NCBI RefSeq assembly: GCF_016862795.1 | Contig: NZ_BONQ01000153.1 | Coordinates: forward strand, 1 to 33,127 | From: Dactylosporangium siamense | GTDB lineage: Bacteria > Actinomycetota > Actinomycetes > Mycobacteriales > Micromonosporaceae | Length of the DNA: 33,127 nt | Reading direction: 5' to 3' | Part shown: positions 1 to 6,912 of the stretch, one piece after another | Layout: every line of letters starts with the position of its first letter | Position numbering within the stretch: position 1 is the stretch's first letter | Notes under the pieces: model-generated | What the model was told of the DNA's origin: nothing | What the model saw: the letters and a program-made list of their open reading frames with translations, nothing else | Databases searched by the model: none | Made by a program: the position numbers and the translations under genes

Positions 1-507
1 GGGGTCACCACCGACCGACCGCAGGTTAAAAAACAAGCTCAGACGCCGTACACCAACCAGGCTTCCGTCCGGCGCACCACAGCCACGAGCTGTCATGATC
101 GCTTGATCACCTCGATGCGAACCACCCGCCAGACGGATCGGCGGGGTTCCGTACGTCGTCAGACGGCCTTGGCCGACCTAACTCAGCCGGGCTCGGCTGC
201 GTCAGTTGCTGCACTTCGCTACCCCGGAGCCCTGCGCGTGTCTACGCATACGCTTCCGGAGAGCGCGTAGCTCTCTAGCAGCTGTAGTCCTCTGAGCAGC
301 GCAAATGTTGTCGGTAGTCCTCAGATGGGCATGTACTTCGGCGCCTATCACGGTGCCGCTGCGTCGGGCCAAACGAAAGGTCATCCGAGAGCCGCCGAAG
401 GCGCAGCGGGTAAATGTGCGCTACCCGTGTATAAGCGCAAAGACGGCGGCTACATCAGCGGTCGGCCGTCAGTACGTGCTAGTCCTTCCTAGCCACCTTC
501 CGAGAGC
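1..507. other. Non-coding stretch downstream of the nuclease-like gene
   Basis: I see no credible gene here. The possible reading frames lack ribosome-binding sites, and one of them runs antisense into the end of the neighbouring gene. Composition is as low in GC as that gene, so it probably belongs to the same imported block. No clear terminator hairpin with a T tract was found after the stop codon at 508. Confidence 0.5.
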
Positions 508-1980
508 CTACTCACTAGCCCGACTGGCGGACTCCTTGGGAAGAGCATCGATCCTTTCGACTTCGATCGTCATCCCGCTCGCCTCGCTTGCCAACTCTGC
601 TTCTTCCTTCAAGCTGCGCCAGCGTAGGCGCATTGCAGGCGTCTCTGAATCACGTATCGCCAAGAAGATCGCATGCTTCACGCGAAGGCCCTCCATGTAC
701 TGGGGCGTCTGAACGCGCAGTCCCTCCCAGAATCTCCCGTGTGTGAGCTTCTTCATTTCGAGTACAACACGAATACGGTGGTCGCCGGTAAAAGCAAAAT
801 CAACGGGCCCGCGACCCGTCTCAACCTCACGATCGACCAGAACGCCAGCTGACTCACAGTATGCGTCGACCATACCCATTAGAAGAAGCTGCATATTTGT
901 CTCAAGGACAGCTTGACCCCCACGGTACACCTTCTCGCCATCTCGCAGTTCAACAAGGTGCGGAGCATCGGTCCAGAAGACCCTCCAGCCACCTTGCTTC
1001 TCTGCCCAATGCCTTACGCGCCCGACTATGGTGCGCACGAATTCGAGTAGGCCTTCGGGTGACTCGATTCGAATACTGGTAGTGAAAGGCTGGGCGAGAA
1101 CGGCATCTCGGGCGACCCGCTGCCATCGCACGTAGAGTCTGGGGTCGACATCAACGTCGTAGGGTTCCGACCCCGTTTCCTCCTGCTGCTGAACCCATTG
1201 CCGGACAGCTTCTGGATGCTTTCGCGCAGCAGCTATGATATCGGCCTTACGGACATTACGCGAGATGGTAAAATTGAGGTCGTCGCGCAGGGTTGCGTCG
1301 ATGTGGTCGTACCAGTCGCCCGCATTGATCGTTGGCAGCTCGCGCAGGAATCGCTTAGGCACTAGAATAATTGGCTTACCATTTGCCGGAGCGATTGGCA
1401 ATGAATGAGTGGCCGACAGCCAGCGCTGCCTCAGCGAGTCGAATTTACTGTGTGGCACCTCCACGAGGCGCGTCGGAATCTGAAATTCCTCAGCAATCCT
1501 CTGAGTGAAGGAGATTAGCTTCGGCTTCAATAGGTTGCACGTCACGTCGGAGATGCGGTCCCTATTGATACCCTCTACTAGAATTCCCAGTTCCTCGAAG
1601 TGCTGAATATCATCCAATCCCCGCGCAATCGCTTCACCCATGGCCTCGACGATTAGCCTCGCAAGGATGGGGCCCGACCCAGAGCCGTCCGCGCTGCCAC
1701 TTGCGTAGCCAAGTCGGAACTCCTTGGGCTCCGGAAACTCCATCAAAGCGAGAGTCCGCCGGTAATATTGATGCGTCTTCTTCAGCCCGCTCCCCGCAAG
1801 GAGTTCGAAGGCATCGTGAAAGTACGAAGTAATTTGGTTATGTGCTAGTCGCCATTCCTCTTCGTCGTCTTCGAAGATAAGGAACGGATCAACAAACAAG
1901 AGCGTGTCCAGCTCCAGGATGGGGTCAAACCACTCGTAGTTTTCGGAGTACTCGATGCCGAACGCTTCGCTGAAGTACAT
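508..1980 (-). CDS. PD-(D/E)XK nuclease-like protein, candidate defence protein
   Basis: I do not recognise a named family. The 490-aa protein has a long N-terminal region with an acidic, hydrophobic opening (LDTLLFVDPFLIF, near residues 25-37) and a C-terminal part that reads as a PD-(D/E)XK nuclease core. That core has a helix before it, GRGPVDF with Asp near 394, then VVLEMKK with Glu 408 and Lys 410, and a following QTPQYMEG (Q/Y motif) near 425-431. This D, ExK, QxxxY order is known from RecB-like and restriction-type nucleases. There is no signal peptide or membrane segment, so it should act in the cytoplasm on nucleic acid. I chose the ATG at 1980 because GAGG lies 8-9 nt upstream; the ATG three codons earlier has no usable site. 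GC is far lower than in the neighbours, including codons ending in A or T, which indicates recent transfer. It is a single gene with no helicase, methylase or ATPase partner in view. An anti-phage role is inference from fold and island context. Confidence 0.7.
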   Translation of the reverse strand: MYFSEAFGIEYSENYEWFDPILELDTLLFVDPFLIFEDDEEEWRLAHNQITSYFHDAFELLAGSGLKKTHQYYRRTLALMEFPEPKEFRLGYASGSADGSGSGPILARLIVEAMGEAIARGLDDIQHFEELGILVEGINRDRISDVTCNLLKPKLISFTQRIAEEFQIPTRLVEVPHSKFDSLRQRWLSATHSLPIAPANGKPIILVPKRFLRELPTINAGDWYDHIDATLRDDLNFTISRNVRKADIIAAARKHPEAVRQWVQQQEETGSEPYDVDVDPRLYVRWQRVARDAVLAQPFTTSIRIESPEGLLEFVRTIVGRVRHWAEKQGGWRVFWTDAPHLVELRDGEKVYRGGQAVLETNMQLLLMGMVDAYCESAGVLVDREVETGRGPVDFAFTGDHRIRVVLEMKKLTHGRFWEGLRVQTPQYMEGLRVKHAIFLAIRDSETPAMRLRWRSLKEEAELASEASGMTIEVERIDALPKESASRASE

Positions 1981-3201
1981 GCGCGTCATCCTCAGAGCAG
2001 CGACCGGGGCGATAGGCGGAAAGCTCGCCGGGTTGAGCTATAGACATAGTGGCAGCTAGTTACGCATGTGTCTACACAAGGTCAGGTAGAGCGATTGGGA
2101 ACTCCAACGTCAAGGCGGCATTGACGTCGGAACGGCGGGCGGGGCGGCGCGTACACCCTTAAAGGCAGGCCACCGGCCTGCCCGCCCTCACTGCCGCCCG
2201 AAGGGTCGCAGATGCTCCGGGGTCCAGGGCGGCCCGCAGGGCCGTCGCTTGCGACGCGAAGCGCGCTGACCTTGGAGGAGCGGCCTGGCACACTCCACGC
2301 CGCCCCACCCGCCGCGTCACGTCCGGCGCCGGCGGCCCCAACTCCGCACCCCGCGCCAGCCGATGGGCGTCGGCCTGGTCGCTAGCGAGCGTCGGCGTGA
2401 GCTGGCGGTCAGGCGCCCAAGCGGCGGCGCGTGCGGCCCGTTTCGGGCCGCCTTGATCCCGTACGGAAGTTTCGGCGCATGCCGCAGTTCGTCGTACGCC
2501 CGACGCCTCACCCAGGGCGACCGACGCCCCCGGCATTCTCGGGTGAGCACTTTCCATACGTCTTCAAGGCGGCCCGCAAGCGGGCCGCTCGCGCAGCTCG
2601 GGGCACCCCGCGCCTTGCCGCTTCGCTCCCGGCGCGGGGGCCCCGGCCGCGCGGAAGTCCCGGCAGACACACAGAAGCCCCGGCACTCTCACCACGAGAG
2701 ACCGGGGCAACTTCAGCGTGATCACGCCCTACACATCGACTCCAGCGACAACCCGCCGGCGGGCCATGATGCCTGCGGCAGCCCGCGTCGCCGTGACGCG
2801 CCGTCGCGCCGTGCCGGTCCGTGCGGGTCACCGTCTTGCCGCCGGCGGGCAGGGCTTCCAGCCGCTGCACCCGGATCTGTGCCTCCGGCGGCCAGGGCTA
2901 CGCGCCCGTGGACCGCGACGAGCCGGGAAGCCCGGGGTGGCTCCGAGCCCTCCCGTCGCGCACCGGAGGCAGCCATGCCGCACCACCGAGGCGCCAGCGT
3001 CCGCGAAGAACGACCGGCCCGTACGTCATGGCGCCTCGGCGGCACAGCATGACCGGGCAGAGCCTGCGCAACGGGAAGCCTCTCCGGGTCAGACCCATGT
3101 TGCGGTGCAACCTTGAAAACAGAATCGCTGTCCGTGCACGAGCAGGGGAAACTGTCGTACCCAACGGTTATCGTCAATGTCATTACGGTGGGGAGGACCG
3201 G
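1981..3201. other. 1.2-kb hairpin-rich region without a credible gene
   Basis: Many overlapping open frames exist on both strands, but none has a ribosome-binding site with a recognisable protein. The region holds a TGTGT-AG-ACACA type inverted repeat at 2067-2078, upstream of the nuclease-like gene, and several GC palindromes, for example CGGCCCG-TTT-CGGGCCG near 2440 and GCGGCCCGC-AA-GCGGGCCGC near 2570. It also holds the terminator-like hairpin and repeat copy described at 2677-2874. It looks like decayed accessory DNA. Confidence 0.5.
2677..2874. repeat. Island copy of a two-copy gene-end/terminator repeat
   Basis: The copy begins with a hairpin: GCCCCGG 2677-2683, CTCTC 2686-2690, loop ACCAC, GAGAG 2696-2700, CCGGGGC 2702-2708. 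It ends with a 67-bp block (2808-2874) that matches 5834-5900 with four mismatches. Read on the minus strand, the block encodes RLEALPAGGKTVTRTDRHG and the hairpin then follows with a TTCTGTGTGT tail, as if this were the 3' end and terminator of a lost gene. The partner copy is at 5701-5900. Confidence 0.6.
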
Positions 3202-3822
3202 ATGGATGACAACGCGCACCGGGCACGGTTCGCCAACGCCGGCGCGTCGCTGGGGGAGTGGCTCAGCCCGATCGGCTTCTCGTCCGCCACCGCCAGTGAC
3301 GTGACCTCGCGGTTGACCGCCGAGGTCGAACGATGGGCCGAGCACTACGGATTCGCCTGCGCAGCCGAGGGGCCGGTCCAGTACTACCGCGAAGGGCTGT
3401 TCGGACCGCGCTGGACCAACGGCTACATCGACGTCGTCGGCATGCGACCGACCGGGCTGAGGCTCGCGGTCGAGATCGACAGGACCGACAAGCTCCGGTC
3501 GCTCACTAAGCTCGCCAGTAGCGCCGCCGACGGGGCGGTCGCCATCTGGCTGCGCTGGTGCCACGCGACGTCCATCCTGATGCCGCCCGGCGTGGCCGCA
3601 GTCGACTTCCGGGTGCACCGCTACTACACGACCAGCGGGCCCCGGTACAAGCGACCGCCACACCTGAAGTGGCCCGCGCCGCCGGCCGAGCTGACCCAGC
3701 CGCCCCGGCTGACCTACCAGCCCGCCCTGTTCGACATCCCTCCGACCGCCGACCAGCCCCGGCGCAAGCGACCGGACGAGGCCGATCCGCCGGCGCGACC
3801 GAGACGCTATCCCGCCGCCTGA
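3202..3822 (+). CDS. Hypothetical 206-aa protein, possible restriction-endonuclease-like fold
   Basis: I do not recognise the family. The start at 3202 is supported by GGGAGGA at 3191-3197. The centre has an acidic helix (Glu45 in EVERWAEHYG), then a strand with Asp77 (GYIDVVG), then LAVEIDRTDK with Glu91 and Asp93. This order resembles a PD-(D/E)XK core in which the usual Lys of ExK is Asp; Arg94 or Lys97 could substitute. The last 50 residues are rich in Pro, Arg and Lys and probably disordered. There is no signal peptide or membrane segment. The gene lies just inside the island boundary, 158 bp before the tRNA-Val remnant, and is GC-rich unlike the other island gene, so the two may have different origins. 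The nuclease suggestion is weak. Confidence 0.6.
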   Translation: MDDNAHRARFANAGASLGEWLSPIGFSSATASDVTSRLTAEVERWAEHYGFACAAEGPVQYYREGLFGPRWTNGYIDVVGMRPTGLRLAVEIDRTDKLRSLTKLASSAADGAVAIWLRWCHATSILMPPGVAAVDFRVHRYYTTSGPRYKRPPHLKWPAPPAELTQPPRLTYQPALFDIPPTADQPRRKRPDEADPPARPRRYPAA

Positions 3823-3854
3823 CCCGCCTCGGGCGCTGCCAAGCGCGTTCCGTT

Positions 3855-3882
3855 CTGGGAGAAATCTGGGAGACGATCTTGC
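3855..3882. repeat. Direct repeats CTGGGAGA near the att site
   Basis: CTGGGAGA occurs at 3855-3862 and 3866-3873, a spacing of 11 bp or one helical turn, about 110 bp inside the tRNA-derived att site. The second copy extends to a 17-mer (3866-3882) that recurs with two differences on the other side of the att at 4227-4243. Arm-type integrase or excisionase binding sites look like this, but no protein in the window supports the assignment. Confidence 0.35.
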
Positions 3883-3980
3883 GTTTTGCCCCCTCGGGCA
3901 CCTCCGCAGACCGACAGGCACCAAGGCAGTGAGCAGCGAAAACGCGATCAGCGCCAGATAGATCAACCATGTTGACCTTG

Positions 3981-4022
3981 TTGACACGGAAGAGGTCACT
4001 GGTTCAAACCCAGTATCGCCCA
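3981..4022 (+). other. Attachment site: duplicated 3' half of tRNA-Val(GAC)
   Basis: The sequence folds as the anticodon-to-3' part of a tRNA. It has loop TTGACAC with anticodon GAC, 3' anticodon strand GGAAG, variable loop AGGTC, T stem and loop ACTGG-TTCAAAC-CCAGT (3998-4014), acceptor strand ATCGCCC (4015-4021) and discriminator A 4022. The matching 5' half (acceptor GGGCGAT and D arm) is absent in the 75 bp upstream, so this is not a functional tRNA gene. It is the duplicated att core left by integration into tRNA-Val. The hairpin that follows is where a tRNA terminator would be. Confidence 0.8.
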
Positions 4023-4030
4023 CGTTCCTG

Positions 4031-4058
4031 AACGGCCCCTGCTCACGCAGGGGCCGTT
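4031..4058 (+). terminator. Terminator hairpin after the tRNA-Val remnant
   Basis: There is a perfect 11-bp stem, AACGGCCCCTG (4031-4041) with CAGGGGCCGTT (4048-4058), and a 6-nt loop CTCACG. No T tract follows, which is common in actinomycete terminators. Its place right after the acceptor strand fits the native tRNA-Val terminator on the chromosomal side. Confidence 0.75.
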
Positions 4059-4121
4059 CGCCGTTGGAACGTGGATTTCTCGCGCAGCCTTCGGCTGCTC
4101 CAGGCGGGGGGTTCCCACCCC
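4048..4121. repeat. att-flank repeat, copy 1
   Basis: The sequence from the second arm of the terminator to 4121 recurs with few changes at 5927-5996. It contains small hairpins (GCAGCC-TTC-GGCTGC) and a G-run. The recurrence is about 1.9 kb away in the same orientation. Confidence 0.65.
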
Positions 4122-4648
4122 GCACCCCCATGCTTCGGCTTCGCCTCGCACCTGGGTTGATCAGCACTCGGGTTGGCAACAGCGCCGTTCTTTATGGTTG
4201 GACGCCATTGTTCGTGCTCCTGACCCCTGGGAGAGGATCTTGGCCGTTCTCACGCCTTCTTCCGCAGCGGCCGGTCGAGCACGGCGACCGGTGATCTGGG
4301 CCGCATTTCGGCCAGGCGGCCGGAGGGCGACACGCCCCGGCGGATGATCCGCGAGACGCGACCTGGCCGGCTCGTCCGTCGAGCCCTACGAAGAGTGGGC
4401 TGGTCAGTGGCCTGAACTCCAGCGCGCTCGCTTCTTCCCGCCCGGCTCCGACCAGCGGTCGCGGGCTGTGGGACGTCCGGATCGGGCACGCGACCACGCG
4501 GCCGCCCGGGTGGGCGGACGCGTGGTCGAGGATGCGCGGAGAGGTGGCTGCCCGTCAGGGCGCCCACCAACCGAGGAAAGCGGAACTCCGCACGGCGCCG
4601 GGTTGCCCGACCTAGGGGTCGCCGGCACTTGAGACCAGGTGGAGTCGG
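4122..4648. other. Chromosome-side non-coding stretch with motif copy
   Basis: No gene can be supported. Several minus-strand frames are open but carry no recognisable protein or ribosome-binding site. The 17-mer at 4227-4243 is a near copy of 3866-3882 inside the island. The rest has ordinary high GC and may be remnants of older insertions. Confidence 0.45.
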
Positions 4649-5317
4649 TCAGGTCCGGAAGCGGCGGGCGACCAGAACGATTCCACTGCCGAGCAGGATC
4701 AGGGCAGATCCAGCAAGTACCAGGAAAAAGATGTTGGTGCCGGTGACGGGCAGCGCGGGCGCGGCCGACGAAGACGCAGACACCGACGGAGACGGAGACG
4801 GTGACGGAGACGCGGATGCCGACGGCGGTGGCTCAGAGGCGCAGTCAAGCGCACGTGCGACGTACAGTCCGTTGTTCAGGTAAGCCAGAAAGGCGTCGAC
4901 GGTGCCGTCATCGAGCGCCTTTTGCCCGGCCGTCTTCACATTGGCGCCGGCGGCCGTCATCGTCTGGTTCACCGCGACCCGCAGGTCTGTTGACCAGGTC
5001 GTCTGCAGGTTCGTCTTGAGGAACGCGCGGAGACCGTCCGCGGCGCCGTCCAGCTGCTGCTGCATTTTGCCAGGCAAAGTGGTCAACGAGTCGGCGGTCG
5101 CCGCGGCCAGGATCTGGTTGGCCAGCACCCGCACATCGGTGTTGGAGGCGGTGTCCAGGTCGATGGTGACAAGCTCGCGGATATCCTTGTACACCTTGCG
5201 CTCGGCCGTTTGGCACGCCTTGTCCAGCCCGGGCGATCCGGCTTGAGCCACCGCCGGTGCCGCCGGGATCAGAAAGGCCAGCGCCATCAGGACGCCGGCC
5301 GGGATCTTCCATCGCAT
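4649..5317 (-). CDS. ALF-repeat cell-wall protein with LPVTG sortase signal
   Basis: This 222-aa protein is predicted to be exported and covalently attached to peptidoglycan. It has a signal peptide (residues 1 to about 25, ending AVAQA). Two or three short ALF-type leucine/alanine repeats follow (about 55-150, each with an NTDVRVLANQIL or STDLRVAVNQTM type start). Then come a Ser/Pro stalk (161-187), LPVTG at 189-193, a hydrophobic segment (196-217) and the basic tail ARRFRT. This is the full layout of a sortase substrate. I took the ATG at 5317 because GGGGAGA lies about 10 nt upstream and the signal peptide starts cleanly there; a TTG nine codons earlier is possible. No sortase gene lies nearby, so a housekeeping sortase must act in trans. 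Two Cys (35 and 159) may form a disulfide. Binding partner and function are unknown. Confidence 0.85.
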   Translation of the reverse strand: MRWKIPAGVLMALAFLIPAAPAVAQAGSPGLDKACQTAERKVYKDIRELVTIDLDTASNTDVRVLANQILAAATADSLTTLPGKMQQQLDGAADGLRAFLKTNLQTTWSTDLRVAVNQTMTAAGANVKTAGQKALDDGTVDAFLAYLNNGLYVARALDCASEPPPSASASPSPSPSPSVSASSSAAPALPVTGTNIFFLVLAGSALILLGSGIVLVARRFRT

Positions 5318-5412
5318 GTGACTTTTTCTCCCCGCTTCAGTCAACGCGCGGAGACACTACCGTCAATGGACGGAAAAGGAAGACCGGGGATCCCAACCGG
5401 AGTCGAGGTGAC

Positions 5413-5613
5413 TCAGTGAGCCCGCTCGGGTGGGAAGTCGTCGGGGAAGGCCGCGTTGACGGCTGCCGCCGGGATGCGGTCGTGCTCGTGGGCCCAGGTG
5501 CCGGCCAGGTGGAGCACGGGCTCAGGTCCGTCGTCGGTGACGAAGGTTTGGCTCGGTAGAGGGCCGACCCGGCCAGTTGCGCCGAACGCTGCCAGGACGT
5601 CGAGCGCCTCCAT
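5413..5613 (-). CDS. Small hypothetical protein, 66 aa
   Basis: I do not recognise it. The gene has a strong AGGAGG 9 nt before its ATG at 5613, good evidence that it is translated. The protein opens with MEALDVLAAFGATGRVG and continues with a soluble, mixed sequence with two Trp/His-rich turns (LAGTWAHEHDRIPAAA). It has no signal peptide, Cys pair or membrane segment. It follows the repeat-rich region at 5701-5996, which lies upstream of its start, and precedes the ALF protein gene on the same strand by about 95 bp, so the two could be co-transcribed. A role cannot be given. Confidence 0.6.
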   Translation of the reverse strand: MEALDVLAAFGATGRVGPLPSQTFVTDDGPEPVLHLAGTWAHEHDRIPAAAVNAAFPDDFPPERAH

Positions 5614-5700
5614 GTGTCTCAACCTCCTGCGGTAACCGCCTTCCCGGCTCAGCAGGCTACGCGACCCCGGCTGTGCACGAGGCCCGGCGGACACGCCGAA

Positions 5701-5900
5701 GCCCCGGCCATCCTCACCACGAGGAGACCGGGGCCGGACCCGCGCTGTCACACGCCGTGCATCAACTCCAGCTGCGCATCGCGACGGACCGTGACGCTGG
5801 GGGCCGGCCACGGTGCCATGCCGCGCCCGTTGCGCCGTGCCGGTCCGTGCGGGTCGCCGTCTTGCCTCCGGCGGGCAGGGCCTCCGGCCGCTGCACCCGG
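5701..5900. repeat. Chromosome-side copy of the gene-end/terminator repeat
   Basis: This is the partner of 2677-2874. The hairpin is GCCCCGG 5701-5707, TCCTC 5711-5715, loop ACCAC, GAGGA 5721-5725, CCGGGGC 5728-5734. The loop is identical to the other copy, while two stem base pairs differ on both sides so that pairing is kept. The 67-bp block 5834-5900 matches 2808-2874 at 63 positions and still reads RPEALPAGGKTATRTDRHG on the minus strand. Confidence 0.6.
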
Positions 5901-5926
5901 GGGTGGATGCCTCTGGCCGGCCGGGG

Positions 5927-5996
5927 CAGGGGCCGTTCGCCGTTCGGAACGTGGATTCCTCGCGCAGCCTGCGGCTGCCCAGGCGGGGGGCCACCC
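5927..5996. repeat. att-flank repeat, copy 2
   Basis: This is a near copy of 4048-4121: CAGGGGCCGTTCGCCGTT, then GGAACGTGGATTCCTCGCG, then the GCAGCC hairpin and the G-run. No tRNA piece precedes it, and the terminator's first arm is missing. It directly follows the other repeat copy, so elements that lie apart on the island side are joined here. Confidence 0.6.
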
Positions 5997-6018
5997 ATGG
6001 ATGGCTGGCTGCCGCTGG

Positions 6019-6552
6019 TTAGTCGTACGGGTATGCGTCGCCCGAGCCCTGGACGACGGAGCTGCCGTAGATTTGGGTGATCGCCGAGACCCGTACCTTG
6101 TGGACGTCGGCCTGGTTCAGCGGGGGCAGGGCCGGTTCGGCGGGGAAGAACCGTTTGGAGTTCGTGGTCGGGCAGTATGCGAGGGTCGTCGCGGAACCGA
6201 GCGACGTGCCGTTGTATCTGAACGCCTCGATTTTGATCCAGCCGCAGATGCGGGCGGCGTTCGTCAGGGAAAAGACCCCGAACACGGACGGCGCGTAGGT
6301 GCGCGTCGTGCTGTTGGCATTCCATCTGATCTGAGCGCCGGGCGCGAGGAACTGGGTGGTGAAGGGCTCGAGGACCAGGCCGAGGTCGATGATCCCGTTG
6401 TCGATCAGGACGTGATCGGTCTCTCCGCTCGCGTGGGCAGGTCCGGCCGTGGCGATCAGGCCGGCAACGGTGGTGGCGCCCACGACCGCCATGGCGATTG
6501 CTCGGCGGGCTGCGATGCCGCGGAAGTGGGTGAGTTGGGACGCGATGGACAT
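6019..6552 (-). CDS. Secreted protein of unknown function, 177 aa
   Basis: The protein has a long N-region with paired Arg (GIAARRA), a hydrophobic core and an AHA cleavage site near residue 41, so it is exported. The mature part (about 136 aa) begins SGETDHVLIDNG and has the look of a small beta-sandwich: alternating hydrophobics, one Cys pair (ICGWI and AYCPT) likely bridged, and no membrane anchor. I do not recognise a family. The start ATG at 6552 has GGAGA 7-8 nt upstream. It is monocistronic, with about 360 bp before the next gene. Three 11-bp-spaced GTTAGC repeats lie 120-150 bp upstream and may control it. Confidence 0.75.
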   Translation of the reverse strand: MSIASQLTHFRGIAARRAIAMAVVGATTVAGLIATAGPAHASGETDHVLIDNGIIDLGLVLEPFTTQFLAPGAQIRWNANSTTRTYAPSVFGVFSLTNAARICGWIKIEAFRYNGTSLGSATTLAYCPTTNSKRFFPAEPALPPLNQADVHKVRVSAITQIYGSSVVQGSGDAYPYD

Positions 6553-6912
6553 GTGCGTTCTCCTGTCATGGAGCCGGGTGTACCGGTGGGCGGATCGGAG
6601 CGGACGTTGATGGGCCTCCGCTACCCGCGGCTGATCGCTGAAAGGCCGCTGCGTCGATCCTCGATCCGGGTCGTTAGCGGGCCGTTAGCGGACCGTTAGC
6701 CAGCGCACCGGACGCCATCCGGGGTCGGGATACCGTCGTTGTCTGGACCGCGTCGAGGTTGATCGGTACGCGCACGAGCGCAACTTCGCTGTGCGCAGAG
6801 TTCCGCCTCACCGGTCGAGCAGTCCCGAAGATCTTCTCCGTGGCGACCGCTCCGTGGAGCACTCCTGGGCGCGCATCGTGCGGTGGCTGACGGCCAATAC
6901 GCCGGGACACGC
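6553..6912. other. Intergenic region upstream of the secreted-protein gene
   Basis: No gene is supported. It should hold the promoter for the gene ending at 6019 and the 3' end of the transcript from the 43-aa gene. The one distinct element is the direct repeat at 6673-6700. Confidence 0.45.
6673..6700. promoter_or_regulatory. Three GTTAGC direct repeats at 11-bp pitch
   Basis: GTTAGC occurs at 6673, 6684 and 6695, each followed by a G/C-rich spacer, an exact 11-bp period. Direct repeats on one helical face are typical of OmpR/PhoB- and SARP-type regulators. The position, 120-150 bp before the start at 6552, fits an activator site. No regulator of that type is in the window. Confidence 0.4.

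Larger units (their letters stand above)
1..4022. mobile_element. Distal end of an integrated genomic element (partial)
   Basis: The segment ends at a duplicated tRNA-Val 3' half, the usual scar of tRNA-targeting integration by tyrosine recombinases in actinomycetes. Inside it are a gene of clearly lower GC than everything to the right, long hairpin-rich non-coding DNA, and a second orphan nuclease-like gene. No integrase, excisionase, replication or transfer gene lies in the window; if the model is right they are to the left, next to the intact tRNA-Val. Whether it is an integrative conjugative element, a prophage remnant or a defence-type island cannot be decided from this end alone. Confidence 0.65.
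5614..6018. other. Gap holding the second copies of both repeats
   Basis: No gene is supported. It contains the promoter side of the 66-aa gene, the hairpin repeat copy at 5701-5900 and the att-flank repeat copy at 5927-5996. Remaining bases show nothing I can name. Confidence 0.5.

Noticed and set aside
305-712. Plus-strand 135-codon frame
   Set aside because: It is antisense to the end of the nuclease-like gene, has no Shine-Dalgarno sequence and no protein-like composition.
3947-4022. A complete tRNA-Val gene
   Set aside because: The T arm and acceptor 3' strand are perfect, but the 5' acceptor GGGCGAT and D arm are absent and the anticodon stem does not pair upstream. It is a half copy.
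2722-4179. A 485-codon open frame on the minus strand containing GDTGFEPVTSSV
   Set aside because: That phrase is the familiar false translation of a tRNA-Val complement. The frame crosses the att site and a better-supported plus-strand gene, and has no ribosome-binding site.
4192-4628. Minus-strand frames of 74-106 codons
   Set aside because: They are Arg/Pro-rich translations of high-GC DNA with no start signals. One ends in a passable basic peptide, but nothing supports a gene.
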